A stretch of 64,000 nt of DNA from Enterobacter cloacae complex sp. ECNIH7 (lineage in GTDB: Bacteria > Pseudomonadota > Gammaproteobacteria > Enterobacterales > Enterobacteriaceae), in contig NZ_CP017990.1 of assembly GCF_002208095.1 (NCBI RefSeq), forward strand, positions 2,232,001 to 2,296,000. The letters are read 5' to 3'. The stretch's first letter is position 1; every line of letters starts with the position of its first letter. Both the position numbers and the translations under genes were made by a program. Shown here piece by piece: positions 38,246 to 47,491 of this stretch. A model generated the notes under the pieces. The model searched no databases. It had not been told where the DNA came from and worked only from the letters and a program-made list of their open reading frames with translations.

Positions 38246-39856
38246 ATGAATAAGAGAGTGCTTACTTTTTTAACGTGTATCATATCCCTTTTAGTGTTTA
38301 GTACCTTTGCTGCTGAACCCCGACAGGAACCGACGGAGCAGGAGAAAGCACGCACGCTCTATATCTTCCATACCCCCATCGTGATGCTTCAGGCTAAGTT
38401 CGGCCTGACAACGCCAGAAGAACGCGTTTTACGCATCCGCAATACGCTGCGTAATTTTACTCAGGCAGATGTCCGCGAACCGATTAAAATTGTCGCCGTC
38501 ACACGTTATAACCAGCAGGGCAAACTTTTCGTGATGAATGGCAAGCCGCTAATGCTGCTGAGGCAGGCGGATCTTGATGAAGGTGACGACCTGACGCTGG
38601 ATCAGGCCGCGCAACGCGTGCTTACGCGAATGGAGGCGCAACGTAAAGCGCTTCACGATCAATATGACACCGGATGGCTTGTGCTTGCCACAGTGAAAAC
38701 TGTGGTGGGGCTGGCGGCCTTTGTATTGCTTGCCTGGGTCGCGTGGCGTTCCTGGCGTAGGGTGAAGCGATATTGTCGCCGTCTGATCGCTGAAAATCGA
38801 GGATGGATCCCAAAAAACTGGCGACGTTATCTCGGCCCTGTAGAAGCCCGCTTGTACGCCTTGCTAATGATATTGCTGGGCATATTAGCTTTCTATGTAT
38901 GGCTTAGCTGGGCGTTTAGCCTATTTCCCTGGACGCGGGTTTGGGCGACATCGTTGGGTGACTGGTCTCTGCGCGTCGTTCGTCAGATTTTCTTATCCAT
39001 CGTCTCAGCTTTACCGGGTTTGCTGATCGTTCTCATTATTTTCATCATCACGGCCACTATACTTAAATTATTGAAGATAGTACTCAATCAGGTAGAAGCG
39101 GGGCGGTTACATTTTCCGGGACTGCATCCTGAAACCGTCGGAGCAACCAGAAAACTGCTCTCTGTTGTTGTGTGGTTATTTGCTCTTTCTGCAGCCTACC
39201 CGTTTCTTCCCGGCGCAAATTCACTGGCCTTTAAGGGCATAAGCGTCTTCTTTGGTCTGATGCTGACGTTGGGATCTGCCGGCGTGATGAATCACGCCAT
39301 GAGCGGTCTCGTACTGATTTATTCGCGCGCTCTGCGCAAAGGTGACGTCATCCGGGTCGCGGACAACGAAGGGAAGGTGAGTGAAATCGGTATGCTCGCC
39401 ACCAAAATTATCACGCGTGAAAACTATGTCGTTACCGTACCCAATGCTGTCGTGGTGAGTGGCAAGATAACAAACCTCAGCGCACAAAATAATGATGGCA
39501 GCCTCAATCTAACCGTAAGCGTCACCATTGGCTACGACACACCCTGGCGACTTCATGCCATGCTTGAGCTCGCCGCAAAGCGGACAGCGTGTGTGGATCT
39601 TACGACCGCGCCGCTTGTGCGTCAGCTGGCACTTATGGACTGGTATATAGCCTATGAGCTTCAGGTCAGGCTGCTACCCGAGCAGTCACTGGCTATCGCG
39701 CGCAATGCGCTGTTCAGCAATATTCAGGATGTCTTTAACGAATTTAATGTGCAGATCATGTCGCCAAACTTTGTTATGCAGCCAGAAGGAAGCGTCATGG
39801 TCGCTAGAGAGAACTGGTATCCCGCTCCGGCAGTCGCACCTGAACGGGAAAAATAG
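38246..39856 (+). CDS. MscS-family mechanosensitive channel
   Basis: The protein of about 536 aa has a signal peptide (ending TFAAEP), an extracytoplasmic domain of about 130 residues, four to five TM helices and an MscS beta-domain with GDVIRVADNEGKVSEIGMLA and VPNAVVVSGKITNLS. It should open on membrane tension and release solutes. The ATG at 38246 is preferred because the preceding 50 codons show no signal-peptide or family match. It begins a possible operon with the FadL-like gene 30 bp downstream. Confidence 0.82.
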   Translation: MNKRVLTFLTCIISLLVFSTFAAEPRQEPTEQEKARTLYIFHTPIVMLQAKFGLTTPEERVLRIRNTLRNFTQADVREPIKIVAVTRYNQQGKLFVMNGKPLMLLRQADLDEGDDLTLDQAAQRVLTRMEAQRKALHDQYDTGWLVLATVKTVVGLAAFVLLAWVAWRSWRRVKRYCRRLIAENRGWIPKNWRRYLGPVEARLYALLMILLGILAFYVWLSWAFSLFPWTRVWATSLGDWSLRVVRQIFLSIVSALPGLLIVLIIFIITATILKLLKIVLNQVEAGRLHFPGLHPETVGATRKLLSVVVWLFALSAAYPFLPGANSLAFKGISVFFGLMLTLGSAGVMNHAMSGLVLIYSRALRKGDVIRVADNEGKVSEIGMLATKIITRENYVVTVPNAVVVSGKITNLSAQNNDGSLNLTVSVTIGYDTPWRLHAMLELAAKRTACVDLTTAPLVRQLALMDWYIAYELQVRLLPEQSLAIARNALFSNIQDVFNEFNVQIMSPNFVMQPEGSVMVARENWYPAPAVAPEREK

Positions 39857-39886
39857 AACGGGTATTTAATCGCAGGCAGAGGGCAC

Positions 39887-41074
39887 ATGAGAAAATCGAC
39901 ATTGTTTTATCTTGTACTGTTTTTTTCGCAGGCAACCCAGGCCAGCGCACTCTATTTCTATGAGATTGGGTCTGAAGATACCGCGCTTGCCGGTGCTGGT
40001 CAGGCTGCCCGTGCTCAGGACGCATCCACGATAGTGACCAACCCGGCGGGAATGACGCGGTTGCCTGAACATATGTTTACCGGCGGATTACAGGCAATGG
40101 ACGGGGATATTTCTTATCACCTTGATGATGATTCGGGCCGTAAAAGTCCCGGTGATATCATGCGATTTTTTCCAAATGCGAGTGCCTTTTACACGCAGAA
40201 ACTCGATGATGCGTTGTATGCTGGTGTGGGTTTATATGGGAACTATGGGCTGGGTATTGATTTTGGTAATTGGGCCGGCGATCGGCTTATCAAAAAAAGT
40301 ACAATGGTCGCGATGACCCTAAGTCCATCCTTAGCCTACAAGCTGAGCGGGCGGGTGTCCGTTGGCGGTTCCGTCAATGTGAATTACGGATTCCTTTCAC
40401 TTACACGCGATGTCGACAATGAAGATGTCAAAGAAAACGATCATGACTGGGCGTTGAGCTACCGTCTGGGCTTACTGATGGCGCTCACCGATCAAACGCG
40501 AGCGGGCATTGCGTGGACCAGTAAAACGGAATATGACTTTAATATTGATGGCAAAGTCCGCTTCCCAAATTTACCCAACGTTGAATATGACATTCCCATT
40601 TCTGCGCAGGTCAGGGCACCTCAGCAAGTTATGTTGAGTCTGGTACATGATTTCAATAAAACGTGGTCGATCATGGGGGACCTGGGCTGGCAGGACTGGA
40701 GCCAATTTGGCAGTCCGCAGGTCACTGTCGCTGGGCAAGATGCCGAACGAAAAAACCGGCTTAAAGACTCCTGGCATACTGCGCTGGGGTTACAGTATCG
40801 CCCAACAGAATTGTGGCGCTTAAATGCAGGCGTGGCGTTTGACAGTACCGTATACCAGTCTCAGAATGATGTTGCACTTTCATTACCCACCGGCGACGAG
40901 TGGCGATTTGCGACAGGCGCTCAGTACCAGATGACGCCACAAAGCAACATTGGATTTGCCGTCTCGTATTTGCATATGCAGTCCTCACGCGTGAAAACAC
41001 CGGAACAATTTAAGGGAAGCTATGATAATCCGTACCTGTGGTTTGCCAGCGTGAACTACAGCTATTTGTTCTGA
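39887..41074 (+). CDS. OmpP1/FadL/TodX family outer-membrane transporter
   Basis: The 395-aa protein has a signal peptide ending ASA. The FadL-type N-terminal hatch sequence LAGAGQAARAQDASTIVTNPAGM follows in pieces from residue 35, and the chain ends in a barrel closing with NYSYLF. The family moves hydrophobic compounds across the outer membrane. GCAGAGGG precedes the ATG. Clustered with exported DUF1254 proteins and a channel, possibly handling a hydrophobic substrate. Confidence 0.83.
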   Translation: MRKSTLFYLVLFFSQATQASALYFYEIGSEDTALAGAGQAARAQDASTIVTNPAGMTRLPEHMFTGGLQAMDGDISYHLDDDSGRKSPGDIMRFFPNASAFYTQKLDDALYAGVGLYGNYGLGIDFGNWAGDRLIKKSTMVAMTLSPSLAYKLSGRVSVGGSVNVNYGFLSLTRDVDNEDVKENDHDWALSYRLGLLMALTDQTRAGIAWTSKTEYDFNIDGKVRFPNLPNVEYDIPISAQVRAPQQVMLSLVHDFNKTWSIMGDLGWQDWSQFGSPQVTVAGQDAERKNRLKDSWHTALGLQYRPTELWRLNAGVAFDSTVYQSQNDVALSLPTGDEWRFATGAQYQMTPQSNIGFAVSYLHMQSSRVKTPEQFKGSYDNPYLWFASVNYSYLF

Positions 41075-41154
41075 TTTTTTGACGGAATTTTTAGACAGGT
41101 TGCTTCTGTCACTAAGCAAATTTTCACGCTGTTTTAAACACAGGCGCTATATGG

Positions 41155-41280
41155 CTAACAAATTTTTTTGATCTTTTCTGTCTTTTCAAAATGGTCCAGC
41201 TTCATCTCCATAATCCACCAGTGGGCCACTTCCATAAGCAGTTCAGGATCGTCATTTTTATTAGCAAAATCATGTTCTGA
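41155..41280 (-). pseudogene. remnant of an unidentified gene
   Basis: The reverse strand has an open frame reading DDPELLMEVAHWWIMEMKLDHFEKTEKI and ending in TAG, with a stop just before it and no plausible start. The wording looks like the C-terminal helix of a real protein. I see no other coding signal in 41075-41341. Confidence 0.35.
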
Positions 41281-41286
41281 CTAAAA

Positions 41287-41316
41287 AAGCCGTAAGCAAA
41301 TTACTGCTTACGGCTT
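41287..41316. terminator. bidirectional terminator between yebG and the FadL-like gene
   Basis: AAGCCGTAAGCA and TGCTTACGGCTT form a perfect 12-bp stem around 6 nt, with an A-run on the left that gives U-rich RNA on the reverse strand. It lies 25 bp past the yebG stop. Confidence 0.8.
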
Positions 41317-41341
41317 CCGGATCGTGATGATTGTCTGACGA

Positions 41342-41659
41342 TCAGGCCGCTTTCACAGCCCTGATTTTTTTCGTGTCAGCCGCATCGGATTCTGTTTTAT
41401 CCGTTGCAGCTGGAGCATTGAGATCGGGAAGCTTGCTGGTACGCAGAATATGCTGCACTGTTTCTTTCTGCTCGGCGAGATACAGGCCAAGATTTTCAGC
41501 CTGCGTTTCATCCATCTGCATTCCGCTTTGCAACAGCCAGTCGGTGAACGCGTCTGCCATATCCAGCAGCTTGTCGTGAGCGTCAGCCTCTTTCTTACTG
41601 GCAAATGTCATTTTCTCTTCACCTTTTCTTACGACAACAAATTTTGTTTCAACAGCCAT
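41342..41659 (-). CDS. yebG: YebG family DNA-damage-inducible protein
   Basis: The 105-aa protein matches YebG (MAVETKFVVVRKGEEKMTFASKKEADAHDKLLD). E. coli yebG is an SOS gene of unknown mechanism. GAGG 6 bp before the ATG fixes the start at 41659. A perfect LexA box lies immediately upstream. It differs from E. coli YebG in the C-terminal third, so it may be a paralogue rather than the core copy. Confidence 0.85.
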   Translation of the reverse strand: MAVETKFVVVRKGEEKMTFASKKEADAHDKLLDMADAFTDWLLQSGMQMDETQAENLGLYLAEQKETVQHILRTSKLPDLNAPAATDKTESDAADTKKIRAVKAA

Positions 41660-41670
41660 CGTGCACCTCG

Positions 41671-41696
41671 CTATACTGTATTTATATACAGTATAG
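41671..41696. promoter_or_regulatory. LexA box of yebG
   Basis: CTGT and ACAG are spaced by 8 bp at 41676-41691 and embedded in a longer palindrome, CTATACTGTAT with ATACAGTATAG. This is the LexA operator CTGT-N8-ACAG, about 12 bp before the yebG start. Confidence 0.92.
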
Positions 41697-41729
41697 CAGC
41701 AACAGATCGATGTTGCAGCAAAATATGCA

Positions 41730-42083
41730 TTACTGGCGAAGCTGCTGTGTTTCCGGGCCACCCATACTCCGCCGCCATGCCCCAGGCGCCTGACCATACT
41801 GACGCTTAAAGCTGCGGTTGAAGGACTGCTGGGAGTCGAAGCCCAGCGCGATCGCCACGTTTAGAATAGGCTCATCGCTGCGGGTTAAGCGCTCAACCGA
41901 TTTTTGCAGCTTTTGCGCGCGAATATACCCGGCGAGGGGATAGCCCGTATGCTCTTTGAAGAGGCGCTGGAGGTGCCATTTTGAGTAGCCGGACCGCCTG
42001 GCGACGGACTCAATGTCCAGACGGCTATCCAGGTTGTTGTCGATCCAGTCGAGTAAATCATGCATAAATGCGCCAGTGTTCAT
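41730..42083 (-). CDS. rarA: AraC-family activator RarA
   Basis: The 117-aa protein has two HTH motifs of the MarA/SoxS/RamA type (IESVARRSGYSKWHLQRLFKEHTGY; VAIALGFDSQQSFNRSFKRQYG). Position divergent from oqxAB identifies it as RarA, the activator of oqxAB and acrAB known from Klebsiella. GGGAG lies before the ATG at 42083. Overexpression gives multidrug resistance. Confidence 0.88.
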   Translation of the reverse strand: MNTGAFMHDLLDWIDNNLDSRLDIESVARRSGYSKWHLQRLFKEHTGYPLAGYIRAQKLQKSVERLTRSDEPILNVAIALGFDSQQSFNRSFKRQYGQAPGAWRRSMGGPETQQLRQ

Positions 42084-42219
42084 CTGGTTACTCCCACGCT
42101 GCCTGTCAAAAAGTATCTTTGTCTGTTGCATTAAAAGGTGGCGCTTTTTTGTATTAATTGCAAGTTTTATTGTTGCATTTAAATCCCTGACCGAAACGGG
42201 TCTTTTCACATCCGCTCAA

Positions 42220-42254
42220 ATAGCACATAAAGTGCAACAATTATTCTTGCACTT
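42220..42254. promoter_or_regulatory. marbox-like site and inverted repeat in the rarA-oqxA region
   Basis: ATAGCACATAAAGTGCAAC at 42220-42238 fits the marbox AYNGCACNNWNNRYYAAAY with two mismatches. An overlapping inverted repeat AAGTGCAA / TTGCACTT spans 42230-42254 with a 9-bp gap. They are candidate binding sites for RarA and the repressor OqxR. The whole 336-bp region 42084-42419 has no gene. Confidence 0.6.
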
Positions 42255-42419
42255 AGTTAAGCGCCTTCCTACAATCGCCGCGATAGTGTATTCGCAACTG
42301 TTACAGTTTTGTGGCGATGAACGACACAAATGGCCTTGAGATAGCCACCGGACAAAGGAAGTGGCGCAGTGCCTCCTGCTGCGTCTTGCCCGGCGGCGAC
42401 AACTACCGGAATAAAAATA

Positions 42420-43595
42420 ATGAGCCTGCAAAAAACCTGGGGTAACTTTCATCTGAACGCGCTGGGGGTCATGTTGCTCTCCGTGCTGCTTGTCGGATGC
42501 GATAACAGCGTCGCGCAAAACGCCGCGCCGCCTGCGCCCGCCGTCAGCGCTGCTGACGTGGTGGTGAAATCCATTAGCCAGTGGGATAGCTTTAATGGCC
42601 GGATTGAAGCGGTGGAGAGCGTTCAGCTCCGTCCGCGCGTTTCCGGCTACATTGATAAAGTGAATTACACCGACGGCCAGGAAGTGAAGAAGGGCGAGGT
42701 GCTGTTCACGATTGATGACCGAACCTATGGCGCGGCGCTGGAACAGGCGCAGGCGAACCTGGCGAGAGCTAAAACGCAGGCCAGCCTGGCGCAAAGTGAG
42801 GCTAATCGTACCGATAAGCTGGTCAATACCAACGTTGTCTCCCGCGAAGAGTGGGAGCAGCGTCGTTCGGCCGCCACTCAGGCGCAGGCCGATATTCGTG
42901 CCGCGCAGGCGGCGGTTGACGCCGCGCAGCTCAACCTGGACTTCACCAAAGTCACCGCGCCTATCGACGGTCGCGCCAGCCGGGCGCTGATCACCAGCGG
43001 AAACCTGGTGACGGCGGGTGACACCGCCAGCGTCCTCACCACGCTGGTCTCGCAGAAAACGGTTTACGTCTACTTTGACGTGGACGAGTCGACCTATCTT
43101 CACTACCAGAATCTGGCCCGCAGCGGGCAGGGGGCTTCCAGCAATCACACGGCGCTTCCGGTTGAGATTGGCCTGACGGGCGAGGAGGGATATCCCCACC
43201 AGGGCAAAGTGGACTTCCTGGATAACCAGCTGACGCCGAGTACCGGCACCATCCGTATGCGCGCGCTGCTGGATAACGCGCAGCGTCAGTTCACGCCGGG
43301 ACTTTTTGCCCGCGTACGCCTGCCGGGCAGCGCGGAGTTCAAAGCCACGCTTATCGACGACAAAGCTGTGCTGACCGATCAGGATCGTAAGTACGTCTAT
43401 ATCGTCGATAAAGAGGGGAAAGCGCAGCGCCGCGACATCACGCCGGGCCGTCTGGCAGACGGTTTACGCATCGTGCGGCAGGGGCTGAACCCTGGCGATA
43501 AAGTCATCGTCGAGGGTTTACAAAAAGTGTTTATGCCGGGGATGCCGGTTAACGCGAAAACCGTTGCCATGACCGCCACCAGCGCCCTCAACTGA
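42420..43595 (+). CDS. oqxA: RND periplasmic adaptor OqxA
   Basis: The 391-aa protein begins MSLQKTWGNFHLNALG and has a lipobox (LLVGC), lipoyl halves and hairpin of an RND adaptor. Length and wording match OqxA of Klebsiella and Enterobacter. Together with OqxB and TolC it exports quinolones, quinoxalines, nitrofurantoin, chloramphenicol and other drugs. Separated from oqxB by 24 bp. Confidence 0.93.
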   Translation: MSLQKTWGNFHLNALGVMLLSVLLVGCDNSVAQNAAPPAPAVSAADVVVKSISQWDSFNGRIEAVESVQLRPRVSGYIDKVNYTDGQEVKKGEVLFTIDDRTYGAALEQAQANLARAKTQASLAQSEANRTDKLVNTNVVSREEWEQRRSAATQAQADIRAAQAAVDAAQLNLDFTKVTAPIDGRASRALITSGNLVTAGDTASVLTTLVSQKTVYVYFDVDESTYLHYQNLARSGQGASSNHTALPVEIGLTGEEGYPHQGKVDFLDNQLTPSTGTIRMRALLDNAQRQFTPGLFARVRLPGSAEFKATLIDDKAVLTDQDRKYVYIVDKEGKAQRRDITPGRLADGLRIVRQGLNPGDKVIVEGLQKVFMPGMPVNAKTVAMTATSALN

Positions 43596-43619
43596 TCCCT
43601 TGACCTGAGAATCCTACCC

Positions 43620-46600
43620 ATGGACTTTTCCCGCTTTTTCATCGACAGGCCGATTTTTGCCGCGGTGCTGTCGATTCTGATTTTTATCACAGGGTTAATC
43701 GCCATCCCGCTGCTGCCGGTGAGCGAATATCCTGACGTCGTGCCGCCAAGCGTGCAGGTGCGCGCGGAGTACCCGGGCGCTAACCCGAAAGTGATTGCCG
43801 AGACCGTGGCGACGCCGCTTGAAGAGGCGATCAACGGCGTTGAGAACATGATGTACATGAAGTCCGTCGCGGGCTCCGACGGCGTGCTGGTCACCACCGT
43901 CACCTTCCGTCCGGGTACCGATCCGGATCAGGCGCAGGTGCAGGTGCAAAACCGCGTCGCGCAGGCCGAAGCGCGTCTGCCGGAAGACGTGCGGCGTTTG
44001 GGGATTACCACCCAGAAACAGTCCCCGACGCTAACGCTGGTGGTGCATCTGTTTTCGCCCAACGGTAAGTACGACTCCCTGTATATGCGTAACTACGCCA
44101 CGCTGAAGGTGAAGGACGAGCTGGCGCGCCTGCCCGGCGTCGGCCAGATCCAGATTTTCGGCTCGGGCGAGTACGCGATGCGCGTCTGGCTGGATCCCAA
44201 CAAGGTGGCGGCCCGCGGGCTGACCGCGTCGGACGTGGTCACGGCGATGCAGGAGCAGAACGTGCAGGTGTCCGCCGGGCAGCTTGGCGCCGAGCCGCTG
44301 CCGAAAAAGAGCGATTTCCTGATCTCCATTAACGCCCAAGGGCGTCTGCATACCGAAGAAGAGTTCGGCAATATTGTCCTGAAAACGACGCAGGACGGTA
44401 CGGTCGTCCGCCTGCGCGATGTGGCGCGTATCGAAATGGGGTCCGGCAGCTATGCGCTGCGTTCCCAGCTGAACAATAAAGACGCGGTCGGGATTGGTAT
44501 CTTCCAGTCGCCGGGGGCGAACGCCATTGATTTGTCTAACGCGGTGCGCGCGAAAATGGACGAACTGTCCACGCGCTTCCCGGCAGATATGAAGTGGGCG
44601 GCACCTTACGATCCAACCGTTTTCGTGCGCGACTCCATCCGTGCGGTCGTGCAAACGCTGCTGGAAGCGGTGGTGCTGGTAGTGCTGGTGGTGATCCTGT
44701 TCCTGCAAACCTGGCGCGCGTCGATCATTCCGCTGATCGCGGTGCCGGTTTCGGTGGTGGGTACCTTCAGCATTCTCTACCTGCTCGGCTTCTCGCTGAA
44801 CACCCTGAGCTTGTTCGGGCTGGTGCTGGCCATCGGTATCGTGGTGGACGACGCCATCGTGGTGGTGGAAAACGTCGAGCGAAACATAGAAGAGGGGCTT
44901 GCGCCGCTTGCGGCGGCGCATCAGGCGATGCGCGAAGTGTCCGGGCCGATTATCGCGATTGCGCTGGTGCTGTGCGCGGTGTTTGTTCCGATGGCGTTCC
45001 TCTCGGGCGTGACCGGGCAGTTCTACAAGCAGTTTGCGGTGACGATCGCGATTTCCACGGTCATCTCCGCTATTAACTCGCTGACGCTCTCTCCGGCGCT
45101 GGCGGCACTGCTGTTAAAACCGCACGGCGCGCCGAAGGATTTCCCGACCCGGCTTATCGATCGTCTGTTCGGCTGGATTTTCCGTCCGTTTAACCGCTTT
45201 TTCCACCGCAGCTCGAACGGCTATCAGGGGCTGGTGGGCAAAACGCTGGGACGACGCGGCTCGGTATTTGTGGTGTATCTGCTGCTGCTCTGTGCCGCTG
45301 GCGTGATGTTTAAAGCGGTTCCCGGCGGGTTTATTCCGACACAGGATAAGCTGTACCTGATTGGCGGCGTGAAGATGCCGGAAGGTTCTTCGCTGGCGCG
45401 CACCGACGCGGTGATCCGCAAAATGAGCGAAATCGGGATGAATACCGAAGGCGTGGACTACGCGGTTGCGTTCCCGGGGCTGAACGCGCTGCAGTTCACC
45501 AACACGCCGAATACCGGGACGGTCTTCTTTGGCCTGAAGCCGTTCGATCAGCGCAAACATACTGCGGCGGAAATTAACGCTGAGATCAACGCGAAAATCG
45601 CGCAAATTCAGGAAGGTTTTGGCTTCTCCATTCTGCCACCGCCGATTTTAGGGCTGGGTCAGGGGTCGGGCTATTCCCTGTACATTCAGGATCGCGGCGG
45701 TCTGGGGTATGGCGCGCTGCAAAATGCGGTGAACACCATGTCCGGTGCGATTATGCAGACGCCGGGAATGCACTTCCCGATCTCAACCTACCAGGCTAAC
45801 GTTCCGCAGCTGGACGTGCAGGTAGACCGTGATAAGGCGAAAGCGCAGGGCGTATTGCTGACCGATCTTTTCGGTACGCTGCAAACCTATCTTGGCTCGT
45901 CGTACGTGAACGACTTCAACCAGTTCGGCCGTACCTGGCGCGTGATGGCGCAGGCCGACGGACAGTTCCGCGACAGCGTGGAAGATATTGCGAATCTGCG
46001 CACCCGTAATAGCCAGGGCGAAATGGTGCCGATTGGCAGCATGGTGAAAATCACGACCACCTACGGCCCGGATCCGGTGATCCGCTACAACGGCTACCCG
46101 GCGGCAGATCTGATTGGCGATGCCGACCCGCGCGTGCTTTCGTCTGCGCAGGCGATGACGCAGCTGGACGCCATGTCTAAGCAGATCCTGCCAAACGGGA
46201 TGAACATTGAATGGACGGACCTGAGCTTCCAGCAGGCGACGCAGGGCAACACGGCGCTGATCGTCTTCCCGGTCGCGGTGCTGCTGGCGTTCCTGGTCCT
46301 GGCGGCGCTGTATGAAAGCTGGACGCTGCCGCTGGCGGTGATCCTTATCGTGCCGATGACCATGCTCTCCGCGCTGTTTGGCGTCTGGCTGACCGGTGGC
46401 GATAACAACGTCTTCGTGCAGGTGGGGCTGGTGGTGCTGATGGGGCTGGCGTGTAAAAACGCGATTCTTATCGTGGAGTTTGCCCGCGAGCTGGAAATTC
46501 AGGGCAAAGGCATTATGGAAGCCGCGCTGGAGGCGTGCCGCCTGCGTTTACGTCCGATTGTGATGACCTCCATCGCCTTTATTGCCGGGACTATTCCGCT

Positions 46601-46775
46601 GATCCTCGGCCACGGCGCGGGCGCAGAAGTGCGCGGCGTCACCGGGATCACGGTCTTCTCCGGGATGCTGGGCGTGACGCTGTTTGGTCTGTTCCTGACG
46701 CCGGTGTTTTACGTGACGCTGCGTAAATTCGTGACGCGCGGGAAAAAAGAGGAAAGGGACGTTCTGCCCGCGTAG
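43620..46775 (+). CDS. oqxB: RND multidrug efflux permease OqxB
   Basis: The 1,051-aa protein has the full RND layout (DFSRFFIDRPIFAAVLSI at the N-terminus, GIVVDDAIVVVENVERN in TM4, second-half GLACKNAILIVEFARE). It is almost the same length as Klebsiella OqxB. Chromosomal location with its own regulators argues for an intrinsic pump rather than plasmid acquisition. Confidence 0.94.
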   Translation: MDFSRFFIDRPIFAAVLSILIFITGLIAIPLLPVSEYPDVVPPSVQVRAEYPGANPKVIAETVATPLEEAINGVENMMYMKSVAGSDGVLVTTVTFRPGTDPDQAQVQVQNRVAQAEARLPEDVRRLGITTQKQSPTLTLVVHLFSPNGKYDSLYMRNYATLKVKDELARLPGVGQIQIFGSGEYAMRVWLDPNKVAARGLTASDVVTAMQEQNVQVSAGQLGAEPLPKKSDFLISINAQGRLHTEEEFGNIVLKTTQDGTVVRLRDVARIEMGSGSYALRSQLNNKDAVGIGIFQSPGANAIDLSNAVRAKMDELSTRFPADMKWAAPYDPTVFVRDSIRAVVQTLLEAVVLVVLVVILFLQTWRASIIPLIAVPVSVVGTFSILYLLGFSLNTLSLFGLVLAIGIVVDDAIVVVENVERNIEEGLAPLAAAHQAMREVSGPIIAIALVLCAVFVPMAFLSGVTGQFYKQFAVTIAISTVISAINSLTLSPALAALLLKPHGAPKDFPTRLIDRLFGWIFRPFNRFFHRSSNGYQGLVGKTLGRRGSVFVVYLLLLCAAGVMFKAVPGGFIPTQDKLYLIGGVKMPEGSSLARTDAVIRKMSEIGMNTEGVDYAVAFPGLNALQFTNTPNTGTVFFGLKPFDQRKHTAAEINAEINAKIAQIQEGFGFSILPPPILGLGQGSGYSLYIQDRGGLGYGALQNAVNTMSGAIMQTPGMHFPISTYQANVPQLDVQVDRDKAKAQGVLLTDLFGTLQTYLGSSYVNDFNQFGRTWRVMAQADGQFRDSVEDIANLRTRNSQGEMVPIGSMVKITTTYGPDPVIRYNGYPAADLIGDADPRVLSSAQAMTQLDAMSKQILPNGMNIEWTDLSFQQATQGNTALIVFPVAVLLAFLVLAALYESWTLPLAVILIVPMTMLSALFGVWLTGGDNNVFVQVGLVVLMGLACKNAILIVEFARELEIQGKGIMEAALEACRLRLRPIVMTSIAFIAGTIPLILGHGAGAEVRGVTGITVFSGMLGVTLFGLFLTPVFYVTLRKFVTRGKKEERDVLPA

Positions 46776-46792
46776 GAATGCTGCAGATAATA

Positions 46793-46829
46793 AAAAACCG
46801 CCTTCATTGTGAAGGCGGTTTTTTTTTAC
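46793..46829 (+). terminator. oqxAB terminator
   Basis: AAACCGCCTTC and GAAGGCGGTTT pair around a 5-nt loop and are followed by at least eight Ts, 20 bp after the oqxB stop. Confidence 0.93.
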
Positions 46830-46874
46830 ATCTGAATATGGGCCGGGTAAGCGCAGCGCCAGCCAGCAAGATCG

Positions 46875-47354
46875 TTACGACGTTTTTTGATACTGGGCAA
46901 TAAGGTCGGGGAGCGGATCCCATCCGCTGCTGTCGGCGTTTTTGACCGCGTCGAGGGCGCTTGCCACGGTATGGCGGGCCAGTACCGCTAACGAAGCCTC
47001 CTCGGCTTCTTCGGATATCGATTTGAAGTACCAGCAGGCGTTAGCGCTGACCACGCAGCGGGCCGGCACGTCAGGGCGCGACGCCCACAGCTTTTTATCT
47101 TCGATAACCGAAAGGTAGATGTCGCGCAGGGTGATCTCTTCCGGCGGGCGACCAAGATGAATTGAGCCGTTACGGCCAAGCGTTGAGACGATAATGCCGT
47201 CACGCGTCAGCGGAACCATCAATTTGCGGATGAAGCTCGGGTTCGCTTCCAGGCCGTAGGCCAGAATCGCACTCGTAGAACGTTCACCCAATTGCTCCGC
47301 CATCGCTACGCTGAGAACCATCTGCAAAGCTGTCGGGAAGCGGTAATCTAACAT
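46875..47354 (-). CDS. oqxR: Rrf2-family repressor OqxR
   Basis: The 159-aa protein has the Rrf2 winged helix (FPTALQMVLSVAMAEQLGERSTSAILA; FIRKLMVPLTRDGIIVSTLGRNGSIHLGRP). It keeps Cys residues in ARCVVSANACW but not the usual three-Cys Fe-S pattern. It represses oqxAB and rarA in Klebsiella; loss-of-function mutants overexpress the pump. Start at 47354 after AGGA; the ORF upstream of it is not supported. Confidence 0.88.
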   Translation of the reverse strand: MLDYRFPTALQMVLSVAMAEQLGERSTSAILAYGLEANPSFIRKLMVPLTRDGIIVSTLGRNGSIHLGRPPEEITLRDIYLSVIEDKKLWASRPDVPARCVVSANACWYFKSISEEAEEASLAVLARHTVASALDAVKNADSSGWDPLPDLIAQYQKTS

Positions 47355-47491
47355 TTCTCTGTCCTGGGTTGCGGTGAATCTTGTTCTTTTTGGCACCGCA
47401 GAGGTGAATAAGCAATAAACAACAATATAACAAATACGGTAATTATTTTGAAGCAATCTGCGGCATTTGCGATCGAACCCCCTGTTCTGAT

